64,000 nt of DNA, from positions 124,001 through 188,000 of the forward strand of contig NW_026516294.1 in the NCBI RefSeq assembly GCF_025602895.1, read 5' to 3'. The notes under the pieces are model-generated. The model saw nothing but the letters and a program-made list of their open reading frames with translations, did not search any database and was not told the origin of the DNA. This document shows, one piece after another, positions 1 through 10,306 of this stretch. Source of the DNA: Polychytrium aggregatum. Taxonomy: Eukaryota; Chytridiomycota; Chytridiomycetes; Polychytriales. How positions within the stretch are numbered: the first letter of the stretch is position 1; each line of letters opens with the position of its first letter. The position numbers were made by a program, and so were the translations under genes.

Positions 1-1985
1 GCAACGGGGTGAAGAGCGCCGTCAGGGTCAAACTGAGAAAGGACGGCACCCAAAGCAAAGTCAGAAGCATCGGGCTCGATGACAGCGGGTTTAGAGAAAT
101 CAAAGTATCGAAGAATAGGTGCGGAAGTGAAGGAAAGTTTAAGAGAATCAAAAGCCTCTTGGGCCTCGGGAGACCAAGAGAAGGTGGAGGATTTGGTAGT
201 GAGGGAAGTCAAAGGACGAGCAAGTGCGGAAAAGTCCTTGACGAAGCGGCGGTAAAAGTTTGCGAAACCAATAAAGACTTGGATATCGCGAGCAGAAGAG
301 GGAACAGGCCAAAGGGAAACGGCCTCGACCTTGGCAGGGTCCATTTTGATGCCATCGGCAGAAATGATCATGCCGAGAAAGTCAACTTCAGAAAGGTCAA
401 AAGAACACTTGGCCGGATTGACCTTAAGGGAGTGTTCACGAAGGCGAGAGAGAACAAGCTTAACATGCTCCTCATGCTCCTGGGGATCTTTTGAGAAGAT
501 CAGGATGTCGTCAAGATAAATGACAACACAGACACCAAGGAGGTCCGAGAAGATGTCGTTCATAAAAAACTGAAAAGCAGCGGGGGCATTCGAAAGACCA
601 AAGGGGATAACATTGTACTCAAATGAGCCAGATTTGCAAACAAAAGCAGTCTTCCACTCATCGCCCTTCTTGACACGAACCAAGTGGTAAGCATCAGGAA
701 GGTCGAGGTGTGAGAAGACGCGGGCAGAAGAAAGTTTATCCAGAAGATCCTGGAAGAGGGGAAGTGGGTAACGGTTCTTCTTCGTGATGGCATTGAGGCC
801 TCGGTAGTCGACGCAAAGGCGAAGACCACCATTGGGCTTCTTCACGAAGAAGCAGGGAGCACCAACGGGAGAAGAGGATTTGGAGATCCAACCACGTGCG
901 AGGGCGTTGGTCAGATACTCCGAAAGAGCAGATTCCTCGGCCGGGGACAAAGGATAGACTTTCCCCGGCTTTGGCAAACGAGGTTCCTTTCCATCCTCGG
1001 TCCGTACAAACTCAATGGACAAGTCATACGGACGATGAGGAGGCAAGGAAGAAGGAGGGTCAGACTTGAGGCTGAAAACGTCGCCAAACTCATTGTATTT
1101 GAGTGGGACGCCTCGAGAGTCAACAGGGGTGCCAGACTCGGCATACACCTTCGTCGTGAGCACGGACCTTATCGACACCGTAGGATACGTCTCCGGCGAA
1201 GGAGGACGGATATCCATTTGGGCAGCGAAAATGTCGAGCTTGTCTTCCCGTGCAAGACGGAGAAGACTCGCCGCATTAACGAGCTCAATGTCGGGTGAAG
1301 ATAAAGCCGTTGGCTCTTCAGAAAGCGAAGCAGAGTCAAGGCGGGAAGAAAGGGAAGGCGAAGTGCCAAAGGAGGGAACCGGTGTAAGGGAAGGACCGGA
1401 GGGAGGAGGAGTCAAAGGCGAAGTGCCCGAAGGGGGAGGCGAGGAGCCGGAAGCGGACGGAGTGTCCAAGGAAGAAGCAGAGACATCCGCGAGGATGTGT
1501 CCATCAGCAAGGCAAGAGGGATCGGAGAATGAAAGGGAGAGGGACTTCCAATTAACAACTGGATTATGCAAGCGCATCCAGGGAAGACCAAGAGTGATGG
1601 GAGTGGTGGAGAGTCGAGTCACAAGAAAAGAAATCGACTCGGTGTGGGAACCAATGGTCAGAGTCAAAGGCGCGGTTTGGAAACGAATGAAACCGGCCGA
1701 AGAACCATCAGCAAGGGAAACGGAGTAAGGAGTAGAAAGAGGGATAAGAGAGAGTTTATGGAGATCGGCAAAGGCAGGATCAATGAGGGCAAGAGCGGAA
1801 CATCCATCATCAATAAAAACAGAAAGGGAGATGGAGACCGGGCCAGAAAGACTCATGACGATAAGAGTGGCCGGAAGAAGAAGCTTATCGTCCGATAGTG
1901 ACGAGTCAGAGGGGGAAGATGTTCGTATCGCCGAACAGACCACCTCGCTTACTTGCGAGGTGCTGCTCGGCTGTGAGCATTTCCC
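1..1985 (-). CDS. pol: A1 Pol polyprotein (protease, RT, start of RNase H), partial
   Basis: Minus-strand frame entered from gag by a -1 shift at 1979-1985; it runs off the left edge. It shares the sequence of A2 pol (11600-14934) and, unlike A2, stays in frame at the RNase H start near position 30. Order: short linker, aspartic protease whose catalytic motif reads IDDGC (about 1806-1820) instead of the usual D-S/T-G, then reverse transcriptase with the YLDD box near 505-519 and the FGLSNAPAAFQ-type segment, then the N-terminal RNase H. Product: Gypsy-type Pol that copies element RNA and integrates the cDNA. The DDG protease motif is shared by A2, so it is a family trait rather than a late mutation. 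I did not check every codon for stops. Confidence 0.85.
1931..1985 (-). promoter_or_regulatory. Programmed -1 frameshift signal, family A
   Basis: On the minus strand the heptamer GGGAAAT (1985-1979) lies in gag phase G_GGA_AAT. After 8 nt comes a long stem: CCGAGCAG then CACCTCGC (1970-1955), loop AAGTAA (1954-1949, holding the gag TAA), then GCGAGGTG (1948-1941), a 2-nt bulge and CTGTTCGG (1938-1931). That is 16 pairs including one G-U. Slipping back one base enters the pol frame. A2 keeps the same heptamer (14928-14934) and stem. Confidence 0.85.
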
Positions 1986-2902
1986 GAGTTCCGTTTGACC
2001 AGAACCGGGCACTGCTGAACATCGCGACTGCCGGGACAAGACTTTTCCCCGCAGTACAAGCAGAGACCCTGCTCACGACGTCGCTTTTTCTCGACGTCGG
2101 AGAGCTTAGCAGGGCGGACCGAGACAGAGTCAAGGTCCATGGGAGTGGGTGCAGAAGAGGAGGAAGAAGAAACATGCGCGGGAGAATGGTGGTGATGGGG
2201 AGCAGAGCGAGAAGAAGGAGGAGGAGGTTGGGAACGGGAGGAGACCTTGAGACGATGGAGGGCATCGTCGTACTCGACCGCTGCCTTGATCAACTCGGGC
2301 AAGGAAGCGGGAGCGGGGCGGAGACCGATGAGGTGGAACTTGACCTCAGACTTCAAACCCTCCTTGAAGAAGTGCATCTTGGTGGGTTCGTCAGTCTGGA
2401 CGCGGGCGGCGAGCTGGACGAAGCGGGTGGCGAAGGCTTGGCAGGACTTGAGCTGGACCAAGCGTTTGAGGTCGTTCAAGGCCTTATCTTGCGAGGAGGC
2501 CGTGTCCTCACCGAAGGTCGACTTGAGGGCAACTTCAAAATCCGCGAAGGAAGCCGGGAAGCGGTTGGCCATATAAAAGGCGGCCTCGTACCATTTGAAA
2601 GCTTCGCCGCGGAGGAAGGAGGTGGCATAAAGGACCTTCTGGCGCTCGGGCGCAAAGAAGGCAGGATCGGCGAGGAAGACGAGGTGGCACTGGGCGAGGA
2701 AGGCCGTCGTCTCGTCGCGGGAACCTAGGAACTCCTTGGGCTTGTTCACCTGGTAGACTTGGCGGGGAGCGGCGGCGGGAGCTTGCAGATCTTGGATCTG
2801 ACGATGGAGAGCAGCGTTCTGGGTCATGAGGGCGTTCATACGCTCCTCCATGCGCGCCAGGTACGCATTGAGATCTGCCGGGGGTGCAGCAGGCTCAGCC
2901 AT
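1949..2902 (-). CDS. gag: A1 Gag
   Basis: 317-aa capsid/nucleocapsid protein. The start is the ATG at 2902-2900 (MAEPAAPP...). The open frame extends upstream to the LTR edge, but the only start there is a TTG inside the LTR, so I reject it. An N-terminal coiled-coil-like segment (roughly residues 10-40, with a QNAALHRQIQDL stretch) precedes the Ty3-type capsid core (FLGSRDETTAFLAQC, then a TSFLRGEAFKWYE-type segment). A basic, proline/serine-rich tail follows, then a zinc knuckle variant CLYCGEKSCPGSRDVQQC, which departs from CX2CX4HX4C and lacks the histidine. It ends in the frameshift signal. Confidence 0.9.
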   Translation of the reverse strand: MAEPAAPPADLNAYLARMEERMNALMTQNAALHRQIQDLQAPAAAPRQVYQVNKPKEFLGSRDETTAFLAQCHLVFLADPAFFAPERQKVLYATSFLRGEAFKWYEAAFYMANRFPASFADFEVALKSTFGEDTASSQDKALNDLKRLVQLKSCQAFATRFVQLAARVQTDEPTKMHFFKEGLKSEVKFHLIGLRPAPASLPELIKAAVEYDDALHRLKVSSRSQPPPPSSRSAPHHHHSPAHVSSSSSSAPTPMDLDSVSVRPAKLSDVEKKRRREQGLCLYCGEKSCPGSRDVQQCPVLVKRNSGNAHSRAAPRK

Positions 2903-2959
2903 CGGATCGACGAGGGAAAGAGAGGCGAAAGAAGAAGAAAGGCCGGGAAGCCAAGAGGG

Positions 2960-2971
2960 AGCGTTCAAAAT
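2960..2971 (-). other. Self-primer binding site, family A
   Basis: Two bases after the LTR, the minus strand reads ATTTTGAACGCT. This is a perfect 12-bp complement of AGCGTTCAAAAT at 3181-3170, which lies 39 nt after the first T of the LTR TATA box (3220) and is the predicted mRNA 5' end. This is the Tf1-type self-priming arrangement: the mRNA start folds back and primes minus-strand synthesis. No tRNA-type TGG site is present. Confidence 0.8.
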
Positions 2972-2973
2972 GA

Positions 2974-3764
2974 TGTTAGAGTCCAAAGGGGACTCAACGG
3001 CAAAAGAAGAAGTGAGCTCGAAGTGAGCTCAGGGAAAGCAAGGGTAGAGTCCGAAGTGGACTCGGAGAGGGAGCGAGGGAAGCAAAGATCCGTTCAAGAT
3101 AAGACTTGTCTCGAAATGAGACGTGAGGAACACTCAGAGAATAAAGTAGAAGGCACTTTATTTAGTCCTATTTTGAACGCTAAGGTTCGACTACACATCG
3201 CGGGGGTCAGGCTATTTATAGACAAGTCCGGACTTGGCAGCGAAGGGCGGCCAAGGGAGGGAAAAGTGGGCGATCGAGCAGGGCGAAGGGGGCGATGCAC
3301 GAACGAGGGCCGAGAAGGACCACCGAGACAGGCAGAGAACCAAAGCGAGAGAGGCGCAAGCAAAAGCGAAGCACCTGGCAGGAGAAACGTGCAAAGGCGA
3401 AGCAATGTGACTCAACGTCCAAGAAGCGGATTGGTCAAGTATAAGGTTGGGGCAAATGCATGCGAGATGAACAAGAGATCGGGGCGGTCAGGCAGGTCAT
3501 GAGTCACCGGTGGGGGGACACATGACCGGCAGCCGAATTGCAACCAATCGCAGCAAGGCGCGTGCACAAACAAACCGGCGCGTGCGAAGAAGACAAAGGA
3601 AGCGGAGCAGCGCGGGAAAACGGAAGTGCGGAAGGAGCGGAAAAGACAGGCAAAAGGCGGAAAATCGGAGGGGAACTGCAAGGCTACACACAAACAAACA
3701 GAAAGGCAAAAGAATAGCCAAGTGTGCAGTCAAAGTGGAGAACAAGCAGGAGCTATCCCTAACA
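2974..3764 (-). repeat. A1 5' LTR (791 bp)
   Basis: Ends TGTTAG/CTAACA (6-bp inverted termini). On the minus strand: U3 from 3764, TATAAATAG at 3220-3212, predicted mRNA start AGCGTTCAAAAT at 3181, and AATAAA at 3162-3157. R/U5 (3122-2979) carries four evenly built hairpins, each with a 5-6 bp stem and a 5-nt loop, at 3108-3122, 3047-3063, 3014-3030 and 2979-2995. Copies: 15083-15874, 53228-54238 (with an insertion) and 63918 to the window end. Confidence 0.93.
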
Positions 3765-5877
3765 GCTGCTCCTTCTCGTGCACGGGATAGTTGATCTCGT
3801 GTTGGGACAGTTTGCGCGACTCGAAGGCAACGGGCCTTCCCTCCTGCATCAAAACAGCTCCCACCGCAAAGTCGGAGGCGTCGGTGTGCACGGAGACATC
3901 CGTGTTCGGGTCGAACACAGCGAGGACAGGAGCGTTCGTCAAGGCGTGCTTGAGGGTCTCGAACGCTTGGCGTTGTGGGTGGTCCCACACGAAGGGGCAC
4001 TCTTTGCGGAGTAGGTCTGTGAGTGGACCGGCAGTGCGCGCCAGATCGGGGATGAATCGGCGGTAGTAGTTGACGAGACCGAGAAACGACTGCACGTCAG
4101 AGACGCATGCGAGCGGCGGCCACTCGACCACAGACTTGACCTTGGCGGGGTCGACTTCGATTCCTCTTCCTGAGACAACGTGTCCCAGGAACGGGACTTG
4201 ATTCTTGAAGAACTCACACTTGGACAGTTTGGCATACAACTTGTGCTCGCGTAGCTTGGCCAGCACGCGGGCGACATGACCTTCATGGGTCGCTTCATCC
4301 TTGCTGTACACAAGGATATCATCCAGGTACACGATGACAGAGTTGTCGAGCTCTTGGCGGAACACATCGTTCATCAGCTGCATGAACGTGGCAGGTGCGT
4401 TCGTCAATCCGAACGGCAGCACTAGGAACTCGTACAGTCCGTAGCGAGTCCTGAAGGCGGTCTTGTGGACATCATCCTCGTGGATGCGGATCTGATGGTA
4501 GCCTGAGCGGAGGTCTATCTTGCTAAAGACCTTTGCTCCACTCAGACGATCCATCAACTCGTCGATCCTGGGCAACGGGTAGGTGTTCTTGATGGTCTGT
4601 TTGTTTAGTGCGCGATAGTCGACGCACATCCTGAGATCACCTTCTTTCTTCTTGACAAAGAGCACTGGTGCACCATACGGTGACTGGCTCGGGCGGATGA
4701 ACCCATGGGCGAGGAGGTCATCCAACTGGCGCTTGAGTTCGTCCATCTCCGTCAGCGACAGTTGGTACGTCGGTCTTGACGGAGGCGACGAGCCTGGTTC
4801 GATGTCGATGCGATGATCGACGGTGCGTTGGGGTGGCAGGCATTGTGGCAACTGGTCGGGGAATACGTCCTTGTACTCGTCGAGCAGCTTGGTCACCACA
4901 GGCGGGGGACCGGGACCGGCTTGGTCGGTGTCGTCGACCTCACGCACGACACAGAGGAACGACGTGTCCTTCTTGATCAGCCTCTTGAATTGCATGGCTG
5001 AGAGGAGAGGTGGCATGTTGGGTGAGGCCATGCCCTGCAGGACAATGTCAGGGCCAACACGGACAGTGCGGCCTTTCCAGTCGACGACTGGAGTCGGCTC
5101 GGCACGAGCAAGCCAGCTCATGCCGAGGATGGCATCGAACTTGGTGTCGATCACTTGGAACAACAGGACAGGATGGTACTTGGGATGGAGGGCCACTCGC
5201 AGGACCACTTGGTGTGTGCACTGCTGCACACGATCGTCTGCAAGCGCCACACTCATCGGCGACTTCTTCTTGGTTGCATGTATGTTGAGCTCCTGGAGCA
5301 AGCGTCTGCTGACAAAGTTGCAGCTTGCTCCAGAGTCCACCATCATTCGGACGGTGTGACCTTGGACGGTGGCAGGGAGGTACAGCAGGGACTCTTCATG
5401 GTCCTCCTGCACAGCCTCCTGCACCATGACTTGACTTGGGGGAACGGGCGACACTTGGTCTTGGTTGGCTTCATCACGGCCACTCGGACATTTTGGATAG
5501 GGTTCGGCCATTGCGGGGGCCTGCGGCGTCAGCACGCCATTGCACACGACGTCCACGGCTTGCGGACACATGTCGGAAGCATCCGACACACACGACTTGA
5601 CAGGGGTGAGGGCACAGGCGGTCCTGTCCCTCAAGGGTTCTTGATTTTCTTTTTTGTTTTGGTTTTCAATTTTGGTTTTCTCTTCACGTTCGTGGAGAGG
5701 CAGGCGGCTTGCGCCACCATGCACCTCTCGCACGACGCACAACACTTGGTTTGTTTCTCCTTCGGGGGAGGGGGCGAGGTGAACTTCCTCTGGAGACGCG
5801 TGGACTGCATTGAGCAATCCACGGCGTTGGTCTCCTACTAGGGCTCCAGAGCCACCTAGTAGGGTCGGCCGTTTCCC
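3765..5877 (-). CDS. pol: B1 Pol, truncated in RNase H by A1
   Basis: Pol frame entered at the GGGAAAC heptamer (5877-5871). Domains in order: a low-complexity linker with a lysine/asparagine-rich stretch, aspartic protease (VDSGASCNF), reverse transcriptase ([25 protein letters not shown]) and RNase H ([15 protein letters not shown]). The frame is lost after HEKEQ, where the A1 LTR begins; integrase and chromodomain lie beyond A1, outside the window. There is no ATG at the pol start (the first in-frame candidate is GTG), which supports synthesis as a Gag-Pol frameshift product. No stop occurs inside the visible part. Confidence 0.92.
5834..5877 (-). promoter_or_regulatory. Programmed -1 frameshift signal, B1
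   Basis: Same signal as in B2 (36545-36588): heptamer GGGAAAC (5877-5871), 7-nt spacer, then CCTACTAGG pairing with CCTAGTAGG around the gag stop. Confidence 0.88.
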
Positions 5878-6677
5878 GACTTCATGGGGCACTCCTTGGC
5901 CTGGTGTCCCGGTCGGTGACAGAAGAAGCAGGAACCATGGCGGAGGTCCTCCTGCTTCTGTCTGTCCTTGGGGGAGACAGTGGCAGCTTGCTGGAACCGG
6001 GAGCGGGGAGGGCCACGAGCCTCCATGGCGTTGACGTCAACGTCCATGGGCTCAGGCATGGGTCTTGCGGGCGGGGCCGGGCGAGGCGGACGGGCTGGGA
6101 CGTGATGAGACCGATGGCCGCCTGCCAGCTGCGGGTAGAACTGGCGGCCATGGTACTGGACGTTGTCGAGGTTCTCGGCAACGTCCATCATCACGTCCAG
6201 GGACTTGCGGGCATCAGGGTTGCTGGCGATGTACTCTCTGATCTTGGGCTTGAGGCCCTTCTGGAAGAGGTACATCGCATCAGCAGAGCCCAGCTCCTCA
6301 ATCTGGGAGGAGAGGTCTTCAAACTCCTCGATGTAGCGGGTCACAGAACCACGCTGCACGAGAGAGTATAGCTTGTCACGGGCAATGAGTTCAGCATTGG
6401 GGCTGCCGAAGCGGCGACGGAGGCGGTCCTTGAAGTCGTCAAACACACCTTCGCTCTGCTCGTCGAACCCTTGGCGGCGGTACCAACGGTACGCCTGGTC
6501 CTTTAAGCAGAGCTTGGCGGCGACGATGTGGTGGGTGGGGGCGACTTGGGCAGCATCGAGGTAGTCCTCGAGTTGCTGCAGCCAGTCCTCCACCGAGGAG
6601 GAGCGGCTCTTCCCAGTAAACACTGGGGCACGGAAGGTCTTGAGGAAGGCTTCCGGAAGTGGGCGGGGGTTGCTCAT
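5856..6677 (-). CDS. gag: B1 Gag
   Basis: 273-aa Gag, identical to B2 Gag. ATG at 6677 ([11 protein letters not shown]). The capsid-like core carries [12 protein letters not shown], a KDQAYRWYR motif typical of Ty3-type Gag, and a [16 protein letters not shown] segment. The zinc knuckle [14 protein letters not shown] (CX2CX4HX4C) lies close to the C-terminus, about residues 252-265. The last codons overlap the frameshift heptamer. It should form the virus-like particle and bind the element RNA. Confidence 0.93.
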   Translation of the reverse strand: MSNPRPLPEAFLKTFRAPVFTGKSRSSSVEDWLQQLEDYLDAAQVAPTHHIVAAKLCLKDQAYRWYRRQGFDEQSEGVFDDFKDRLRRRFGSPNAELIARDKLYSLVQRGSVTRYIEEFEDLSSQIEELGSADAMYLFQKGLKPKIREYIASNPDARKSLDVMMDVAENLDNVQYHGRQFYPQLAGGHRSHHVPARPPRPAPPARPMPEPMDVDVNAMEARGPPRSRFQQAATVSPKDRQKQEDLRHGSCFFCHRPGHQAKECPMKSGNGRPY

Positions 6678-6799
6678 GGCAGGGGCAGGCTCCAGGGACA
6701 GAGAGGAGAGTCGGTCGGCAAGAGAGGCGGGATCCAGCTTGAGGATCTAGAAAGAGGACAAACAGGACGAAAACAAGACGAGGATTTCCGATGCTACCA

Positions 6800-7108
6800 T
6801 GTAACGTCCACTACTGGGACGTTGGGGCAAGACGGGGAGGGAGGGGGTACAAGACAAGACAGGACGGGGCAGAACAGGGCGGTGCTAGGCTACTCTAGCG
6901 GACGGGTGAGCTCGGGGAGCACTTACGTTTATTCACGATAAAACCGAACTCCAGACAAACGGGGGGAACGGGGGCAACCCGCAGGTATACCCTGCGGTGG
7001 CCTGCCTGCGGTGCGTGAAAACGCAAAGCGCAGCACAGGTCACGACCCACTGCGCCGCGCAGTACGCGCAGTACGCGCAGCACAGCGTCGGAGATACCAT
7101 CTCCTACA
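6800..7108 (-). repeat. B1 5' LTR (309 bp) with adjacent tRNA-type primer site
   Basis: On the minus strand it starts TGTAGGAG and ends ACGTTACA; length and visible sequence agree with the B2 5' LTR (35314-35622). Directly inside it, at 6799-6788, is TGGTAGCATCGG, a tRNA-type primer site resembling those for initiator tRNA-Met. Confidence 0.92.
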
Positions 7109-10100
7109 GGTGAAGGAGGGGGTGGAGAACGTCCGGGTATGTGGTTTTCATGGTAATGGCTAAACATACTCACATGAAAGACAGGGTGTATGTTCATCGT
7201 GTCGGGGAGCGCAAGCTTGAAGGCCACTGGGTTGACCTGTTCGATAATCGCGAAGGGGCCGAGTTTCACATTGTCCAGCTTTGTCGATGGTCTTCTGGTG
7301 ACAATATTCTTTCGGATTAACCACACTTTGTCACCAACACTGAACTGATGATCCCGGCGAGAGCGGTCCGCAAAGCGACGTGCATCTTCTTGTGACTGCT
7401 TCAGTGATTTCTCAAGAAAGGCGTTGACTTCCTTGAGTCGCTCGAGATGAGATTTGGCTGCGGGGATGTTCACTTCGTCTCTCAAGCTTGCCTCGAAATC
7501 ACCACGCGGATGAAAACCATAGTTGGCAAAAAACGGAGACATCTGAGTGCTTGCGTTCGGACAGTTGTTATGGGCAAATTCTGCGATAGGAAGCAGTTGA
7601 GACCAATCGTCCTGCTCATAGTTCACGAAACAACGAAGGTATTGTTCGAGGGACTGATTCGTTCTTTCGGTCTGTCCATCTGTTTCCGGATGGTATGCCG
7701 TGGAGAGCTTGAGGCGTATCCCGAGCGATTTGGTTAAAGCCTTCCAGAAATGGGATCGGAATTGGGGTCCGCGGTCGGAAATGATTGACTGAGGGAGCCC
7801 ATGGTACTTGAACACATTATCGATGAACAAGGTTGCTGTCTTCTCCGCATCGATGGTCTCGCAGCAGGGGACGAAGTGTGCCTGCTTGGTACGGCGGCAC
7901 ACGAGGACTAGGATCGAATCGTATCCGTTTGACTTGGGAAGCTTCACGATGAAATCCATGGTCACAGACGACCATGGTGCGCTTGCGATAGGCAAGGGCT
8001 CGAGGAGTCCAAATGGTTTCGCTCGTTCGGCTTTGTTTCGTTGACAGGTCTCACAAGATTTCACGTACTCTTTCACGAATCTTCTCATGTCGGGCCAATA
8101 GAAGTCTCTACTGACAAGTTCGAAAGTTCTTGCTTGTCCTGGATGGCCTGCGGTCGGTGCATCATGTCGCGACTTGAGGATTTCGAGTTTCCTCGATTCG
8201 TCAGCGATTACTTCTTGGTGTGGCATCCTTACCATTGTTGCACGAGCCCAAAGTGTATCCGGCAACTGAGTCATGTGTCTCTTGGAGGGTGCAATGCCAT
8301 CCTCCTCTTCAGGGGCAAGGTCTGGTCGTCTTGAGAGTGCATCGGCTACTGCGTTGAGGTGACCTGGGGTGTAACATAGTTTGTAGTCGAATTCGGACAA
8401 CAGTTCGGCCCACCGGGCGTGTCTTTGTTTCAACTGTCGCCTGCTTCTGAAAAATGTAAGATTCTTGTGGTCTGAAAATACGTTGATCTCCTTTGAGCCA
8501 ACCAAATAGTGTCTCCAATGTCGGAATGCCTCGACAATTGCTAGTAATTCCTTATCGTGCACGGTGTAATTCCTCTCGGCATCGTCCAGTTTCCGAGAGA
8601 AGAACGCTACAGGGTGGATGGCCGAGAGCGGGTCATCGGATTCGCGTTGCGACAGCACCGCTCCGAGTGCGAAATCGGACGCGTCCGTCTCCAGGATGAA
8701 GGGAAGTGTTGGGTCGGCATGTTTGAGGAGCGGAGCGGAGGTCATGGCTACCTTGAGGGAGTCGAATGCCTCTGTTGCACTTGTCGACCATCCGAATGGT
8801 GTGTCCTTCTTGGTCAAATCTGTGAGGGGTTTAGCGACTTCGGAATAATGGCTGATAAATTTGCGGTAGAAATTGCATAGTCCGAGGAAGCTCTGGACCT
8901 CCTTCAAGGATCGGGGTTGCTTCCATTCCACGATAGAGCGGACCTTGTCAGGAGCCATGCTTGACTCCGTTCGCGGAAATCACAAACCCAAGGAACTCGA
9001 CCGTGGTTTGATGGAACTCGCATTTCTCAAGTTTTGCATACAGGTTGTTGTCTCGTAACCGCTTGAGGACTTCCGAGACGTGGGGTATATGTTCTTCGAG
9101 TGTGGGAGAAAATACGAGGATATCATCCAAGTAGACAACAACGAATCTGTCGATGATGTCCCGGAAGATGTGGTTCATCATGCTCTGGAATATTGCCGGT
9201 GCGTTAGTCAGCCCGAACGGCATGACGAGGTACTCATAATGGCCGAATTTCGATCGAAATGCAGTTTTCCATTGGTCTTCAGGTTTCATCCTGACAAGAT
9301 TGTATGCGCCACGGAGGTCGATCTTTGTAAATATTCGGGATTGGCCGAGCCGGTCGAGGAGTTCCGAAATCAAAGGAAGCGGATATCTATTCTTGATAGT
9401 CATTTCGTTCAAATTTCGGTAATCGATACATGGTCTGAGTCCTCCATCTTTCTTCCTGACGAAAAAGATAGGCGCGCCAGCTGGGGACTTGGAGGGCTTG
9501 ATGAATCCTTTGTTGAGCATCTCGTTGATGTATCCTTCGAGAGCCTTTGACTCTTGCGGTGAGAGGTTGTACAATGGTTTGAAAGGCGGTGGCAAGGTCT
9601 CGTCCTTTAGGGGTATATCGCAGTCGAAGGGTCTTTGAGTGGGCAGGAGGTCCGCCTTGGTCTTGGAAAAGACCTCGGCAAGGCAGCTATATTCCATGGG
9701 TATCTTAGGCGATGTGGGTTCCTCAGGTGACGGTGTTTCAACTGTGCCAATCACCAGAGGGGGGATTGCCGCTTTCTGGTTCAGGTCTTGGAAGGACTTG
9801 GGTTCAGGGTAGAGGATGTCAATATCTTTGCAATCTCGGGGAAAGAGAACTTCTCCTGTGACCCAGTTGATGGAGGGGTTGTTTCGTTGTAGCCACGGCA
9901 TCCCAAGGATGAGGCTGTATTCCTTGGAGTTGCATCCAAAGAGGTCAAGCACAGCCTTATCACTGTGTGGCGGGGTATCAATATTCAAGGTGAGGGGCAC
10001 TGTCTCGGCTGTAATGAATTGTGAGATTGAGCTGTCGGCCAGGTGGACAACCACTGGGCGGGGCTTCTTCGTAAAGGGTATCTTCTTTTCTTTGGCAAAG

Positions 10101-10306
10101 GAGGAGTCGATCAAGTTGCATGAGGATCCAGAGTCAATCAAGGCAAGAGCTGGAATTGGAGTTTTGTTTTGAGAAGAAAGTGTAACAGAGATGATCAAGT
10201 TCTTTGAAGGCTTTTTTGAAATGTGTGAAACATGTGCGATAGAGGGGGTTAACAGGGTGGAGTCCAGGTTCGTCCCCTCTACAAGGCCTGGACTGGTCCT
10301 TTTGGG
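7109..10306 (-). pseudogene. pol: C1 Pol: frameshifted and truncated by B1
   Basis: Entered by -1 shift at the CCCAAAA heptamer (10306-10300). Protease (LIDSGSSCNLID), then RT ([26 protein letters not shown]). The frame breaks near 8959, where one extra base in AAG-C-ATG shifts to a second frame that carries the end of RT, RNase H ([15 protein letters not shown]), the integrase HHCC finger (ending CETCQ), the DDE core (VTMDFIV, ISDRGPQF) and the linker to the chromodomain region, where the B1 LTR cuts it. C2 has the same extra base at the same place (57141), so the lesion or shift predates the split of the two copies. Confidence 0.88.

Larger units (their letters stand above)
1..3764 (-). mobile_element. 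Gypsy family A element, copy A1, left part outside window
   Basis: LTR retrotransposon on the minus strand. Visible parts, from its 5' end leftwards, are the 5' LTR (2974-3764), a self-primer site, gag, and the first two thirds of pol, which runs off the window. It inserted into B1: B1 pol stops matching its sister copy B2 exactly at 3764/3765. The right flank is gctgc, the presumed 5-bp target duplication; its partner is out of view. No defect is seen in the visible part. The LTR start is identical to the A4 fragment at the right edge of the window, so the family appears recently active. Confidence 0.9.
3765..7108 (-). mobile_element. Gypsy family B element, copy B1, 3' part displaced by A1
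   Basis: Minus-strand copy of the family whose complete member is B2 (35314-52228). It holds the 5' LTR (6800-7108), gag and pol up to RNase H; A1 then interrupts it at 3764/3765. The visible gag and the shared part of pol match B2 over their whole length, so the two copies are recent siblings in opposite orientation. B1 itself sits inside C1 pol; the right flank is ggtga (7109-7113), the presumed target duplication. Confidence 0.92.

Noticed and set aside
2903-2986. A1 Gag start at 2986
   Set aside because: The codon there is TTG inside the LTR. The first ATG in frame is at 2902.
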